A stretch of 64,000 nt of DNA from positions 916,501 through 980,500 of the forward strand of contig LR590083.2 of assembly GCA_901457705.2 (NCBI GenBank), written 5' to 3'. The DNA comes from Beijerinckiaceae bacterium RH AL1 (GTDB lineage Bacteria; Pseudomonadota; Alphaproteobacteria; Rhizobiales; Beijerinckiaceae). Of this stretch, positions 9,410 through 18,011 are shown piece by piece. Numbering within the stretch: position 1 is the stretch's first letter; each line of letters opens with the position of its first letter. Below the pieces are notes generated by a model. The model ran no database searches and had not been told where the DNA came from. It worked only from the letters and a program-made list of their open reading frames with translations. The position numbers were made by a program, and so were the translations under genes.

Positions 9410-9838
9410 ATGTCCCGCATGCCGCCTCTGGGCACCCCGTTTCTTCTGGGGTTCGACGAGATCGAGCGCGCACTCGAACGTGTCGGGCGATCGACGCCCG
9501 AGGGCTATCCGCCCTGCAATATCGAGCGGATCGCCCGCACCGAGAGCACGCCCGAGACGCTCAGGATCACGCTCGCCGTCGCCGGTTTTACCCGCGACGA
9601 GCTCGAGGTCCTGGTCGAGGATGGCCAGCTCCTCATTAGGGGGCGGCAAGTCGACGACAGGGAGCGCGTCTACCTGCACCGCGGCATCGCCGCGCGGCAG
9701 TTCCAGCGCGTCTTTCTTCTCGCCGACGGCATGCAGGTCGCGGGCGCCGACCTCGTCAACGGCCTCCTGTCCATCGATCTGCACCGGCCCGAGCCACAAC
9801 GTCGCGGGCGGGTGATCGGCATCAACGTGCGCGACTAG
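9410..9838 (+). CDS. Small heat-shock protein, Hsp20/IbpA family
   Basis: ATP-independent holdase of 142 aa that binds unfolding proteins. The alpha-crystallin domain runs from ~35 to 125: NIERIARTESTPETLRITLAVAG, EVLVEDGQLLIRGRQ, and YLHRGIAARQFQRVFLLADGM, which matches the RGIA-RxFxRxFxLA signature of the IbpA class. The ATG at 9410 is chosen because the upstream extension has no family similarity. It is followed by the DUF1150 gene, its usual partner in Hyphomicrobiales, and preceded by a candidate RpoH promoter. Confidence 0.95.
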   Translation: MSRMPPLGTPFLLGFDEIERALERVGRSTPEGYPPCNIERIARTESTPETLRITLAVAGFTRDELEVLVEDGQLLIRGRQVDDRERVYLHRGIAARQFQRVFLLADGMQVAGADLVNGLLSIDLHRPEPQRRGRVIGINVRD

Positions 9839-9880
9839 GTCGGCACAGGTCCGCGGGCCTCGCGGCCGCGGAGAATGAGG

Positions 9881-10162
9881 ATGAAGACAATGTTGAACGT
9901 AACACAGAGAGTTCCGGGCACGCCCATCCTGACCGAGGAACAGCTCGAGCACCTCGGCGAGGGTCTCGTCGCCTATCTGAAGCCGATCCGCACCGAGGAT
10001 CTCGGCTCGATCTTCCAGGAGGTGCCGGAAGGCATCGCGCCCGGCACGCAGCTCTTCGCGCTGCTCGGCGCCAGCGGCAAGCCGCTCGTTCTCACCGACT
10101 CGCGCGACGCCGCGCTCGCCAATGCCATGGAGAACGAGCTCCACATGGTGAGCGTGCACTAA
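9881..10162 (+). CDS. DUF1150 family protein
   Basis: Small protein of ~93 aa found in many alphaproteobacteria next to an Hsp20 gene; function unknown. Conserved stretches are TEEQLEHLGEGLVAYLKPI, LFALLGASGKPLVLTDSRDAA and the C-terminal ENELHMVSVH. ATGs occur at 9875, 9881 and 9890. The one at 9881 has GGAG at the best distance. It is co-directional with hsp20, 42 bases downstream, and closed by a hairpin at 10192-10221, so it is probably co-induced with heat shock. Confidence 0.85.
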   Translation: MKTMLNVTQRVPGTPILTEEQLEHLGEGLVAYLKPIRTEDLGSIFQEVPEGIAPGTQLFALLGASGKPLVLTDSRDAALANAMENELHMVSVH

Positions 10163-10191
10163 GCCTCGTGTCGCGCCAATTTATCGGGTCA

Positions 10192-10221
10192 GGCGGCGCT
10201 GTGGCGCCGCCTTGCCGTTTT
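10192..10221 (+). terminator. Rho-independent terminator after hsp20-DUF1150
   Basis: Perfect 8-bp stem GGCGGCGC/GCGCCGCC with a four-base loop, followed by a T-rich tail (TTGCCGTTTT). Confidence 0.75.
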
Positions 10222-10293
10222 GAGCCCGGTGCTCTATACGCTCGCGCCGACGCGGCCGTCCCGCGACCCAATCCCGAAAAATAGAGCCGAGAC

Positions 10294-10527
10294 ATGAAAG
10301 CCGACATCCATCCGTCCTACCACATGATCAAGGTCGTCATGACCGATGGGACGGAGTTCATGACGCGCTCGACCTACGGCGCCGAGGGCGACACGATGCA
10401 GCTCGACATCGACCCGAAGACGCATCCGGCGTGGACCGGCGGCTCGCAGCAGCTGCTCGACCGCGGCGGGCGTCTGTCGCGCTTCAACTCGCGCTTCGGC
10501 GCGATCGGGCTCGACAAGAAGAAGTAG
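10294..10527 (+). CDS. rpmE: 50S ribosomal protein bL31
   Basis: Large-subunit ribosomal protein of 77 aa. The family start [10 protein letters not shown], the central [11 protein letters not shown] and the C-terminal [14 protein letters not shown] and [10 protein letters not shown] are all present. It lacks the CxxC zinc ligands, so it is the C-minus form that does not store zinc. It is a single gene with its own intergenic region after the DUF1150 terminator. Confidence 0.97.
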   Translation: MKADIHPSYHMIKVVMTDGTEFMTRSTYGAEGDTMQLDIDPKTHPAWTGGSQQLLDRGGRLSRFNSRFGAIGLDKKK

Positions 10528-10654
10528 CGCCCTCCGGCGCCGGCACGGCGCAGCCTCCATCGATCGGCCGCGTAACGAAACTTTGCGGCGTTCGAACTAT
10601 TGGTCGGGCCAAGGGCGGGTTGAACCCGCCTGCTCACCACGGAGGAAACCGCTT

Positions 10655-10903
10655 ATGCTGAAGAAGCTCCCGATTGCTGCCCTCGTCGCGGCCATGTCGT
10701 TCGCGTCCGTGCCGACGATGACCTCCGTCGCGCTGGCCCAGGGCGCGGCCAACGAGCCGCCGACCGCGCCGGCGCCGGACGAGGCCATGAAGGGCGGCGA
10801 CACCTCCAAGGACAGCATGTCGAAGAGCGGCTCGATGTCTTCCAAGTCGTCGATGAAGTCGATGAAGAAGTCGAAGAAGCACTCGATGAAGAAGCACATG
10901 TGA
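10655..10903 (+). CDS. Small secreted Ser/Lys/Met-rich protein
   Basis: Predicted exported protein of 82 aa, not a recognised family. A signal peptide (MLKKLPIAALVAAMSFASVP ... ALAQG) is followed by an acidic Pro-rich spacer and a highly basic low-complexity tail built of MS/SK/KK units (SKSSMKSMKKSKKHSMKKHM). The start at 10655 has an excellent GGAGGAAA ribosome-binding site; the frame is open upstream. A strong terminator follows at 11015-11040. Similar short repeats occur in many alphaproteobacterial secreted proteins of unknown role. Confidence 0.75.
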   Translation: MLKKLPIAALVAAMSFASVPTMTSVALAQGAANEPPTAPAPDEAMKGGDTSKDSMSKSGSMSSKSSMKSMKKSKKHSMKKHM

Positions 10904-11014
10904 TCTTCGTTTCGAGCGGTTGCGCTGCATCCAGCGCGCCGTCGAGATGAGATCGAAAGTTTCTATAACTGCGGTGGGGCGCTCGGATGCCTCGCCCACA
11001 CGAATAACCTCCTC

Positions 11015-11040
11015 GCCCGGCCTCGCGCCGGGCTTTTTTT
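11015..11040 (+). terminator. Rho-independent terminator
   Basis: GCCCGG/CCGGGC stem with a seven-base loop followed by seven T residues. It serves the small secreted protein gene and ends four bases before the stop of the convergent PBP1A gene. Confidence 0.85.
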
Positions 11041-11043
11041 CGC

Positions 11044-13236
11044 TCAGAGCGGCGAGCCGAACAGCTTTTCGACGAGCGTCCGTTCGTGGCCGGCCTCGGC
11101 GCGGCGCGACGGCGCGTCGTCGTCCGGCGGGGGCCGCTCGCGCGGCAGCGCCTGCGGCGGGCGCGGCGGCTCCATCTCGTCGTAGGCGTCGTGCACGCGG
11201 CCCTGCGGGCGCGGCGCGGCCTGCGCGACCGGCTCGTCGTGGCCCGGCAGCGGGATGCCGAACAGGCTCGACGGCAGGCCGCCGTTGTCCGGCTCGGGCG
11301 CAGGCACCGGCGCCGCGTGCGCGGTGCCGTAGGGCAGGGGCGACGGCGGCGTGCCGGCCAGTGCCGTCTTCATGAAGCGCGACCAGATCTCGACCGGCAG
11401 GGTGCCGCCAGAGGCTTTCTTCGTCGGCGAGGAATCGTCGTTGCCGAGCCAGACGCCGGCGACGAGCGTGCCGGTGTAGCCGACGAACCAGGCGTCGCGG
11501 TAATCCTGGCTGGTGCCCGTCTTGCCGCCGGCCTGCCAGCCGTCGAGCTCGCCCTTGCGCGCCGTGCCGGTGAGCAGCGTCTCGGTCATCATCGTGTTCA
11601 TGAAGGCGACGTCGTGCGGCGCGATCACCCGGCCGTTGTTGCCGGGGCGGCGCTGGTAGAGCAGGCGGCGGCCGGTCGTGCGGATGCGCAGGATCGCGTG
11701 CGGCTGCACGCCGATCCCGCCATTGGCGAACGGCACGTAGGCCGAGACCAGCTCGAGCGGCGACACCTCTGACGTGCCGAGCGCGATCGAGGTGTTGGGG
11801 TCGAGCTCCGAGCCGATGCCGAGCCGGTGCGCCACCGCGACGACGCTCTTCGGCCCCGCCTCCAGGCAGACGCGCACCGCCACGGTGTTCAAGGACATCG
11901 ACAGCGCCTTGGTCAGCGTCACCGGCCCGAGATAGGCGTGGCTGTAGTTCTCCGGCCGCCAGCCGTGCACGTCGATCGGCGCGTCGGTGCGGATCGTCTC
12001 CGGGGTCAGCCCCTTCTCGACGCCGGCGAGGTAGACGAACGGCTTGAACGCCGAGCCCGGCTGCCGCTTGGCGGCGACCGCGCGGTCGAACTGGCTCGCG
12101 GCATAGTCGCGGCCGCCGATCAGCGCGCGGATCGCACCGTCCGGCGCCATCGCGACGAGCGCGCCCTGGCTGACGCCGAACTTCGCGCCCTTCTTGGCCA
12201 GCACGTCGTCGAGCGCGCGCTCGCCGTCGAGCTGCAAGGCACGGTCGATCGAGGTGTCGACGACGATGTCCTCGTCGACGGCGCCGATGACGTCGTCGAG
12301 CGAGTCGACGACATAGTCCGCGGCGTAGTTCAGCGAGCCTGAGCCGGGAGGGCGCACCACGCGGGCCGGGTCGGCTAGCGCCAGCTTCGCCTGGCCCTCG
12401 CTGATGTAGCCCTCCTCGCGCATCGCGGCGATCACCTGCGCCGCGCGCGCGGTCGCCGCCTCGATGTTGCGGTTCGGCGCGAGCTTGGTCGGCGCCTTCA
12501 TGAGCCCGGCCAGCATCGCCGCCTGCTGCACCGTGACGTTGCGCGCGTCGGTGTTGAAGTACTTGTGCGCCGCCGCCTCGACGCCGAAGGCGCCGGAGCC
12601 GAAGTAGACGCGGTTGAGGTACAGCTCGAGGATCTGCGCCTTCGAGAACTTGTGCTCGAGCCAGACGGCGAGGATCGCCTCCTGGATCTTGCGCTGCAGG
12701 CTGCGCTCCTGCGTCAGGAAGACGTTCTTGGCGAGCTGCTGCGTCAGCGTCGAGCCGCCCTGCATCGAGCGATGCAGCACCACGTCGGAGAACACCGCGC
12801 GGACGATGCCGACGGGATCGATGCCCCAGTGCGAGTAGAAGCGCCGGTCCTCGATCGCCACGAAGGCGTGCGGCAGGTAGGCGGGCAGCTCGGAGAGCCG
12901 CACGGCGGCGCCGCCGGTGTCGCCGCGGTTTGCGAGCAGCGTGCCGTCGGCGGCCATGATCGCGATGTTGGGCGGTCGCTTCGGCACCGCGATCTGGTCG
13001 ATCGGCGGCAGCTTCGCCGCCTCGTAGGCGATGACCGCGGCACCGAGCACGCCGGCCCAGATGCCGACGACGAGGCCGGTCGAGAGCAGGCCGCCGAAGA
13101 TCGACGAGCGGCGGCGGCGCGTCTTGCGCTTGGCGCGCTCGCGGCCCGTCGCCTTGCGCTCGGCGCGCTCCTCCGCCTCGAAGTCGCGCCCGAAGCGCGG
13201 CTCGCGTCGCTCCTGTGTCCCGCGCCGCTTCGCCAT
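11044..13236 (-). CDS. Bifunctional penicillin-binding protein 1A
   Basis: Class A PBP (730 aa) that polymerises glycan strands and cross-links stem peptides in the periplasm. A very basic cytoplasmic tail (1-45) and one membrane segment (~46-71) precede the GT51 glycosyltransferase domain with catalytic EDRRFYSHWG (129-138) and QGGSTLTQQLAKN (159-171). The transpeptidase domain has SAFK (395-398), SLN (448-450) and KTGT (572-575). A Pro-rich C-terminal extension of ~100 residues ends ERTLVEKLFG. It is monocistronic. Confidence 0.95.
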   Translation of the reverse strand: MAKRRGTQERREPRFGRDFEAEERAERKATGRERAKRKTRRRRSSIFGGLLSTGLVVGIWAGVLGAAVIAYEAAKLPPIDQIAVPKRPPNIAIMAADGTLLANRGDTGGAAVRLSELPAYLPHAFVAIEDRRFYSHWGIDPVGIVRAVFSDVVLHRSMQGGSTLTQQLAKNVFLTQERSLQRKIQEAILAVWLEHKFSKAQILELYLNRVYFGSGAFGVEAAAHKYFNTDARNVTVQQAAMLAGLMKAPTKLAPNRNIEAATARAAQVIAAMREEGYISEGQAKLALADPARVVRPPGSGSLNYAADYVVDSLDDVIGAVDEDIVVDTSIDRALQLDGERALDDVLAKKGAKFGVSQGALVAMAPDGAIRALIGGRDYAASQFDRAVAAKRQPGSAFKPFVYLAGVEKGLTPETIRTDAPIDVHGWRPENYSHAYLGPVTLTKALSMSLNTVAVRVCLEAGPKSVVAVAHRLGIGSELDPNTSIALGTSEVSPLELVSAYVPFANGGIGVQPHAILRIRTTGRRLLYQRRPGNNGRVIAPHDVAFMNTMMTETLLTGTARKGELDGWQAGGKTGTSQDYRDAWFVGYTGTLVAGVWLGNDDSSPTKKASGGTLPVEIWSRFMKTALAGTPPSPLPYGTAHAAPVPAPEPDNGGLPSSLFGIPLPGHDEPVAQAAPRPQGRVHDAYDEMEPPRPPQALPRERPPPDDDAPSRRAEAGHERTLVEKLFGSPL

Positions 13237-13298
13237 CTACGCTTTACGCCCCCGTCGGCCCGCCGGGGCCCGAGAGCGCGAAGGCTAAGCGCGGCCGC

Positions 13299-13682
13299 TT
13301 AAATCCCCGTAAAATGCGACCGATCGGCCGAGCGCCGCGCGGCGATGGCCGCCACGCGGGCCTCGAGCCGGCTGCCGGCCGGCTGGCGCGCCGGGGCGGC
13401 GTCGTTCGCCGGCGTCGGCTGCGGCACGGTGCGGCGCTCGCCGAAGGCGAAGCCGGCCTGCCCCTTGGCGTACCAGATCAGCTTGGCCTGGCGCGGCCCG
13501 CCGTCGGAGACAGCGAGGCTGACGTGCTGCGGCACGACGACGTCGCCGGGCAGCGCGAGGCGCGCGCCGGTCTCGCTGAGGTTGCGTACGGTGCACTCGA
13601 GGCTCCAGCCGTTGAGGGCGGCGATCTCCAGCCGGCCGTTCAAAAGGGTGCGGCGGCGGACGTGCTTGCGGCGCTCGGTCAT
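13299..13682 (-). CDS. PilZ-domain protein
   Basis: Probable c-di-GMP receptor of 127 aa with a single PilZ domain. The N-terminal RRKHVRRR supplies the RxxxR motif and NLSETGARL the (D/N)xSxxG motif, so ligand binding is plausible. A C-terminal Ala/Arg-rich tail is of low complexity. The start at 13682 (MTERRKHVRRR) fits the family better than upstream codons. A second PilZ protein lies at 35878-36153. The downstream target is not evident. Confidence 0.85.
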   Translation of the reverse strand: MTERRKHVRRRTLLNGRLEIAALNGWSLECTVRNLSETGARLALPGDVVVPQHVSLAVSDGGPRQAKLIWYAKGQAGFAFGERRTVPQPTPANDAAPARQPAGSRLEARVAAIAARRSADRSHFTGI

Positions 13683-13813
13683 GTTCGTCCTCTGGAAAAA
13701 AATAGAGTAGTCAGCCAGCAATATACGGTCGGCATCTCCTTGGGAAAGGCCGTCGCTCAAATGCCGATTATTAAGCCTAATCGGCAAGTCTATTTACTTC
13801 GACGGGAACCAGC

Positions 13814-14617
13814 TCATCCGAAGAGTGCGACGGTCTGGCGCCCGACGGCGAGGCGTCGGCCATCGGTGTTCCACAGTTCCATCGCCTGCAGCGAGAGCCC
13901 GTGCGCGGCCTGCTCGCTCGTCGAGCGCAGGAGGTGCCAGCCCGACGCCGGAATCGGATGGAAGAGGTCGATCGTCCAGGTCATCGTGCTGATCGGCGCC
14001 ATCTTCGAGAAGGCGGCCAAGGCCGCCGGCGGCGGGCAGTCGGCCAGCGCGAGCAGCGCGATCAAGGGATCGACGCCGGTCGCATCGCGGTGGCGCACCC
14101 AGAGATCGAAGGTCGGTCGCGCCGCCTGCGTGACGGGCGGCGTCCCGCGCACGAAGCAGACCTCGAAGTTCTGGAAGAAGGTCGGCCGCACGGCGCCCTC
14201 CGGAAACAGCGGCGGGCAGGTTTCCGGCGGCGGCGCCTCCGGCATTGCGGTGATGTCGTGCGCGACCTCGCTGTCGCGTTCGGTGGCGTAGAGAAACAGC
14301 GCGCGGGCCGCCGGGCCGGCCTCGCCCGTCGCGTCGACGCCGACGAAGGTCGCCGAGCGGCCGCGCCGCAGCACGTTCGGCTTGAAGCCGATGCGACCGC
14401 TCGCCGGCCCTACGAAGGCGAGCTGCGCCGCGCGCAGCGGCGGGAGATCGGGGATCGCGCGCGCCGCCGCCTCGGCGCAGAGCGCGGCGGTGATGCCGCC
14501 AAAGAGCGTGCGCCCCTGCGACCAGGCCTGCGGGGCCTCGATGGAGAAGACGCCGTCCGTCTCGACGAGCGCTGAAAGGACCGAATGTAGGCTTTGCATC
14601 GCAGCATCGTGCGGCAT
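13814..14617 (-). CDS. Acyl-CoA thioesterase family protein (double hotdog)
   Basis: Predicted cytoplasmic thioesterase of the TesB-like/4HBT_3 type, ~267 aa. The first hotdog half carries the pattern QAWSQGRTLFGGITAALCAEA. The second half contains RHRDATGVDPLIALLALADC and TMTWTIDLFHPIP. These relatives hydrolyse acyl-CoAs; the substrate cannot be deduced. Starts at 14632 (GTG), 14617 and 14599 are all possible and none has a clear ribosome-binding site. It is a single gene. Confidence 0.82.
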   Translation of the reverse strand: MPHDAAMQSLHSVLSALVETDGVFSIEAPQAWSQGRTLFGGITAALCAEAAARAIPDLPPLRAAQLAFVGPASGRIGFKPNVLRRGRSATFVGVDATGEAGPAARALFLYATERDSEVAHDITAMPEAPPPETCPPLFPEGAVRPTFFQNFEVCFVRGTPPVTQAARPTFDLWVRHRDATGVDPLIALLALADCPPPAALAAFSKMAPISTMTWTIDLFHPIPASGWHLLRSTSEQAAHGLSLQAMELWNTDGRRLAVGRQTVALFG

Positions 14618-14697
14618 CGCGCCGGGGCGCACAACATGCCGGCCTCTCGCGCGTTCGAGCGTGATAGAGGCTGCCGGGCCGACTGGGGTCGTTGCGC

Positions 14698-14952
14698 ATG
14701 ATCCAGATTCTCGAAGCCCTGACAGGCGCTTTTCGCGCCGCCGGCTGGCACGAGGACCGCCGCATCGCCGTCAGTCCCGACGTCCCCGCCGGGCATCCCG
14801 CCGCGACGATCCTGGCGACGTTGAGAGGTCTCACCGTCGGACCCTGCGGCGAGGGCGAGACCTGCGCGGCCAGCGACATCGCCTTCGGGACGATCCGCGG
14901 GTGTATCGCGCTTGGAGGTAACGCTCAGTCGAGATCGCCGACGAGCTCGTAG
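14698..14952 (+). pseudogene. Truncated SUKH-3-like immunity domain fragment
   Basis: Frame of ~84 codons whose first ~65 residues resemble the start of SUKH-3 immunity proteins: FRAAGWHEDRRIAV, then AATILATLRGLTVGP and ASDIAFG. SUKH-3 domains usually run 120-150 residues. Here the similarity ends near 14905 and the frame runs into the 3' end of the convergent phosphoesterase gene. No toxin gene is adjacent. It looks like the remnant of a toxin-immunity locus. The assignment is by pattern only. Confidence 0.45.
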
Positions 14953-15725
14953 AGGGTCACCGTCCCGCCGACGAATCGCGCCATGCGGGCCATGCCGGTG
15001 CGCGTCGAGCCGATGTCGAGATTGAGCCGGTGGCGAGCGATCGCGGCCGCCGGCGGCACCGCGAGGCCGTCGTGCGGCGAGTGTCCGTGGCAGACGAACA
15101 GCCCATGGTGGCTCGCCGCCCGCAGGAACGGGGCGCGGATCCAGCACCAGTGCTCGTCCTCGCTCGCCGTGGCGAAGCCCTCGTCCCAGGCCTTGGCGAG
15201 GAACGTCGCCGGCGGCACGTCGGGCGCGAGCCCCGCGTGCACAAAGAGGACATCGCCGCTCTGCCAGTGCGAGCGCAGGCCGCGCAGCAGGTCGAGCCGC
15301 GGCCCGAGCATCTCGCGCAGCGCCGTGGGTCGCTGCCGCCACCTGGTGCCGAAGCACTCGCGCAGCACCGCCTCGCCGCCGTTGCCGATCCACAGCTCGT
15401 AGATCTCCGCCTGCCGGACGCCTATGCCGGAGAGCGCGAAGACGAGCATCTGCTCGTGATTGCCCATCAAGCCGATCGACCTGTCGGCCCCCGCGAGGCG
15501 CTGCGCCTCGGCCATCAGGTCGAGCGTGGCGAGCGAGCGCGGCCCGCGGTCGACGAGGTCGCCGAGCTGGACGAGCGTCCGCCGCGCCGCCTGTCGCGGC
15601 TGGGCGCGGGCATGCTCGAGCAGGGCCGCCAGCAGACCCGCGCCGCCGTGGATGTCGCCGATCGCGAAGACCTCCTCGCTGGGCGCCACGGCATGCGGGA
15701 TCTCGAACGTCGCCTGCGAGATCAC
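14925..15725 (-). CDS. Calcineurin-like metallophosphoesterase (PrpE/ApaH-type)
   Basis: Cytoplasmic dinuclear metal phosphatase of 266 aa. The metal ligands are seen in order: GDIHGGAGLL, GDLVDRGPRS, GNHEQ, VHAGL and HGHSPHDG, with LNLDIGSTRTG near the end as in bacterial serine/threonine protein phosphatases and ApaH. The GTG start at 15725 is chosen for the GGAGG five bases upstream. Substrate (phosphoprotein or dinucleoside polyphosphate) is undecided. It is a single gene, divergent from dnaN. Confidence 0.9.
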   Translation of the reverse strand: MISQATFEIPHAVAPSEEVFAIGDIHGGAGLLAALLEHARAQPRQAARRTLVQLGDLVDRGPRSLATLDLMAEAQRLAGADRSIGLMGNHEQMLVFALSGIGVRQAEIYELWIGNGGEAVLRECFGTRWRQRPTALREMLGPRLDLLRGLRSHWQSGDVLFVHAGLAPDVPPATFLAKAWDEGFATASEDEHWCWIRAPFLRAASHHGLFVCHGHSPHDGLAVPPAAAIARHRLNLDIGSTRTGMARMARFVGGTVTLYELVGDLD

Positions 15726-15839
15726 CGGTGCCTCCTTTCTGCGCGTGTTTCTCCCCAGGGGCCACCTTGCGCTTACAGCCACGTCACGCCACAGTCCTCG
15801 GCCCTGAACGTTCCGGACCGGGTGTGGGATCAGCGCGTT

Positions 15840-16958
15840 ATGAAAGTCACCCTTGAGAGAGCCACGCTGCTCAAGTCGCTCGGTCACGTGCATCGCGTCG
15901 TCGAGCGGCGCAACACGATCCCGATCCTCTCGAACGTGCTGCTGCGTGCCGACGGCCAGTCGCTGACGCTGAAGGCGACCGACCTCGATCTCGAGGTGAC
16001 CGAGATCGTCGCTGCCGAGGTCGGCACCAAGGGCGCGACCACGCTGCCCGCCCACATCCTGCACGACATCGTGCGCAAGTTTCCCGACGGCGCGCAGGTC
16101 TCGCTCGAGACGGCGGGCGACGCAGGACAGCTGACGCTGCGCTCCGGCCGCTCGCGCTTCAACCTGCAGGCGCTGCCCGAGGCCGACTTCCCCGACCTCA
16201 CGGCGGGCGAGATGAGCCACGCCTTCTCGATCCCGGCGCTCGAGCTGCGCAAGCTGATCGACAAGACGCAGTTCGCGATCTCCAACGAGGAGACGCGCTA
16301 CTATCTCAACGGCATCTACATCCACACGATCGACGTCGAGGGCGCATCCATGCTGCGCGCCGTGGCGACCGACGGCCACCGCCTCGCGCGCGTCGAGATG
16401 CCGGCGCCCTCGGGCGCCGCCGGCATGCCCGGCATCATCGTGCCGCGCAAGACGGTCGCCGAGGTGCAGCGCCTCGCCGAGGCCGGCGCCGAGGAGGTGA
16501 AGGTCGAGGTCTCGACGGCGAAGATCCGCTTCACCTTCGGCGACGTGGTTTTGACCTCGAAGCTGATCGACGGCACGTTTCCCGACTATCTGCGCGTCAT
16601 TCCGAACGGCAACGACAAGCGCCTCGTCGTCGACCGCGCGCCGTTTGCCGCCGCCGTCGACCGCGTCTCGACGATCTCGTCGGAGCGCGGCCGCGCGGTG
16701 AAGCTCGCCGTCGCCGACGGCAAGCTCACGCTCTCGGTGACGAACCCCGATTCCGGGTCGGCCGTCGAGGAGCTCGAGGTCGACTACGAGGCGGCGCCGA
16801 TCGATATCGGCTTCAACGCCCGCTACCTCCTCGACATCACGTCGCAGATCGATTCGGACCAGGCGCTGTTCAAGATGGCCGATCCCGGCTCGCCGACGCT
16901 GGTGCTCGAGAAAGAGGGCTCGCCCGCCCTCTACGTGCTCATGCCGATGCGGGTGTAG
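15840..16958 (+). CDS. dnaN: DNA polymerase III beta sliding clamp
   Basis: Ring-forming processivity clamp, 372 aa, with three clamp domains. The sequence begins MKVTLERATLLKSLGHV and contains RRNTIPILSNVLL, the central ETRYYLNGIY and ATDGHRLA, and ends with the conserved LYVLMPMRV. The open frame extends far upstream but family alignment fixes the ATG at 15840. dnaN is not beside dnaA or recF here, as is usual in Hyphomicrobiales, so it does not mark the replication origin. Confidence 0.98.
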   Translation: MKVTLERATLLKSLGHVHRVVERRNTIPILSNVLLRADGQSLTLKATDLDLEVTEIVAAEVGTKGATTLPAHILHDIVRKFPDGAQVSLETAGDAGQLTLRSGRSRFNLQALPEADFPDLTAGEMSHAFSIPALELRKLIDKTQFAISNEETRYYLNGIYIHTIDVEGASMLRAVATDGHRLARVEMPAPSGAAGMPGIIVPRKTVAEVQRLAEAGAEEVKVEVSTAKIRFTFGDVVLTSKLIDGTFPDYLRVIPNGNDKRLVVDRAPFAAAVDRVSTISSERGRAVKLAVADGKLTLSVTNPDSGSAVEELEVDYEAAPIDIGFNARYLLDITSQIDSDQALFKMADPGSPTLVLEKEGSPALYVLMPMRV

Positions 16959-16982
16959 CTTCGGATCTGGGCGCGTGGGATC

Positions 16983-17582
16983 CTAGCCGAGCCCGGCGAG
17001 CTCCACGGCGTCCGCCATCAGGCGCCCGTAGCGCTTCACGGTCGTGACCTTCAGGCCGAAATGGCGAGCGGTTTCGGGAATGCTGGCGCCGGTCTCCGAG
17101 CGCCAGGCGAGCACCGTCGCCGCATCCGTCGCCATCGGGCGGCCGAGGCTGGCCTTGCGCGACGCGCCCGCCGGGGTCAGCGCGGTGCGAGCGGCCTCGC
17201 GCGCCGCGGCGGCGCGCCGGGCGATCCGCCGGTGCTCGAGTGCGGCGAGCTGCGCCAGCGTGCCGAGCACCGGTGCGGCCGTCGCGCCGGCGATCGGCCC
17301 GATGCCGTGCACCTCGACCGTCACGCCGGCCATCACGAGGCGCCTTACCGTGGAGCGCACGTCGATGGTGTCGCGCCCGAGCCGGTCGATCGCGAAGACA
17401 TGCACCGAGTCGCCGTTCCTCACGTCGTCCAAGAGCCTGGCGAAGCCGGGGCGCCTGGCGGCGACGATCCCGTCGGAGACGCCCTCGTCCCGGTATTCGC
17501 GGTCGAAGTCGCCGCCCATGGCGTCGCGCTGCGCCTCGATCGAAGGGTCGTCCGATCTCACACGATAGTAGGCGATCCTCAT
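16983..17582 (-). CDS. Serine recombinase/resolvase-like protein with altered active-site motif
   Basis: Resolvase N-terminal domain (~1-135) plus a C-terminal helix-turn-helix, 199 aa. Family features include MRIAYYRVRSDD, RPGFARLLDDV, IDRLGRD and EHRRIARR, then LGRPM ... IPETARHFGLKVTTVKRYGR. In active enzymes the catalytic serine follows ARV (ARVST). Here it reads YRVRSDD, so Arg occupies the catalytic position and a Ser sits one residue later. It may be inactive as a recombinase. It is convergent with dnaN; upstream lies the perfect inverted repeat at 17642-17679, a possible binding or recombination site. No transposon ends were found. Confidence 0.82.
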   Translation of the reverse strand: MRIAYYRVRSDDPSIEAQRDAMGGDFDREYRDEGVSDGIVAARRPGFARLLDDVRNGDSVHVFAIDRLGRDTIDVRSTVRRLVMAGVTVEVHGIGPIAGATAAPVLGTLAQLAALEHRRIARRAAAAREAARTALTPAGASRKASLGRPMATDAATVLAWRSETGASIPETARHFGLKVTTVKRYGRLMADAVELAGLG

Positions 17583-18011
17583 CAGCGCGCGATTGTCCCT
17601 GCGACCCCCTCGGCGCGCCGGCGCCGATCCCGAAGAAAAGCGGGCCGTCGTCTTCAGGGAAGGTTGAAGACGACGGCCCTTGCGCCGCACCAGACACTGC
17701 GGCGTGACCACTGCCCGGGCCCGCGACCCCGAAGCTAGAACCGTGACGGCGCCGGTGCGCGCCGATCCGCGCTCTCGGTCTGCCGCTGTGTGCCGCTTTG
17801 CGCCCCGCGCGAGGCGGACCGCTTCAGCGTCAGGAACCCACCCGAGGAGGAGGCGACGACCGGCCGAACGGTCAGTTGAGCAGCCGCTGCGATCTTCGCC
17901 TCCCGCGCTTTGTTTCCCAAAACATGATCAAAACGGCGCAGCCGGCATAGTGCGGCTCTCCCGATAACAGCGATCGGGGCTGGCGATGACCGCGGCTTCC
18001 CGCGTGGCCAG
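17583..18011. other. 429-base region between the recombinase-like gene and cdh
   Basis: Apart from the inverted repeat at 17642-17679 I see no convincing gene. Short frames are open on both strands, but they are GC-driven and lack family patterns. The stretch probably holds the promoter of the recombinase-like gene and the 3' side of cdh. Confidence 0.5.
17642..17679. repeat. Perfect 14-bp inverted repeat with 10-base loop
   Basis: GGGCCGTCGTCTTC (17642-17655) and its exact complement GAAGACGACGGCCC (17666-17679). It begins 60 bases upstream of the recombinase-like gene. It has no T-tract on either side, so a protein-binding or recombination site or an mRNA structure is more likely than a terminator. 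Confidence 0.85.

Noticed and set aside
15840-16958. dnaN as a marker of the chromosome origin
   Set aside because: No dnaA, recF or gyrB beside it and no DnaA-box cluster; dnaN stands apart from dnaA in many alphaproteobacteria.
17735-17920. 61-codon minus-strand frame upstream of the recombinase-like gene
   Set aside because: TTG start, low complexity and no family pattern; treated as intergenic.
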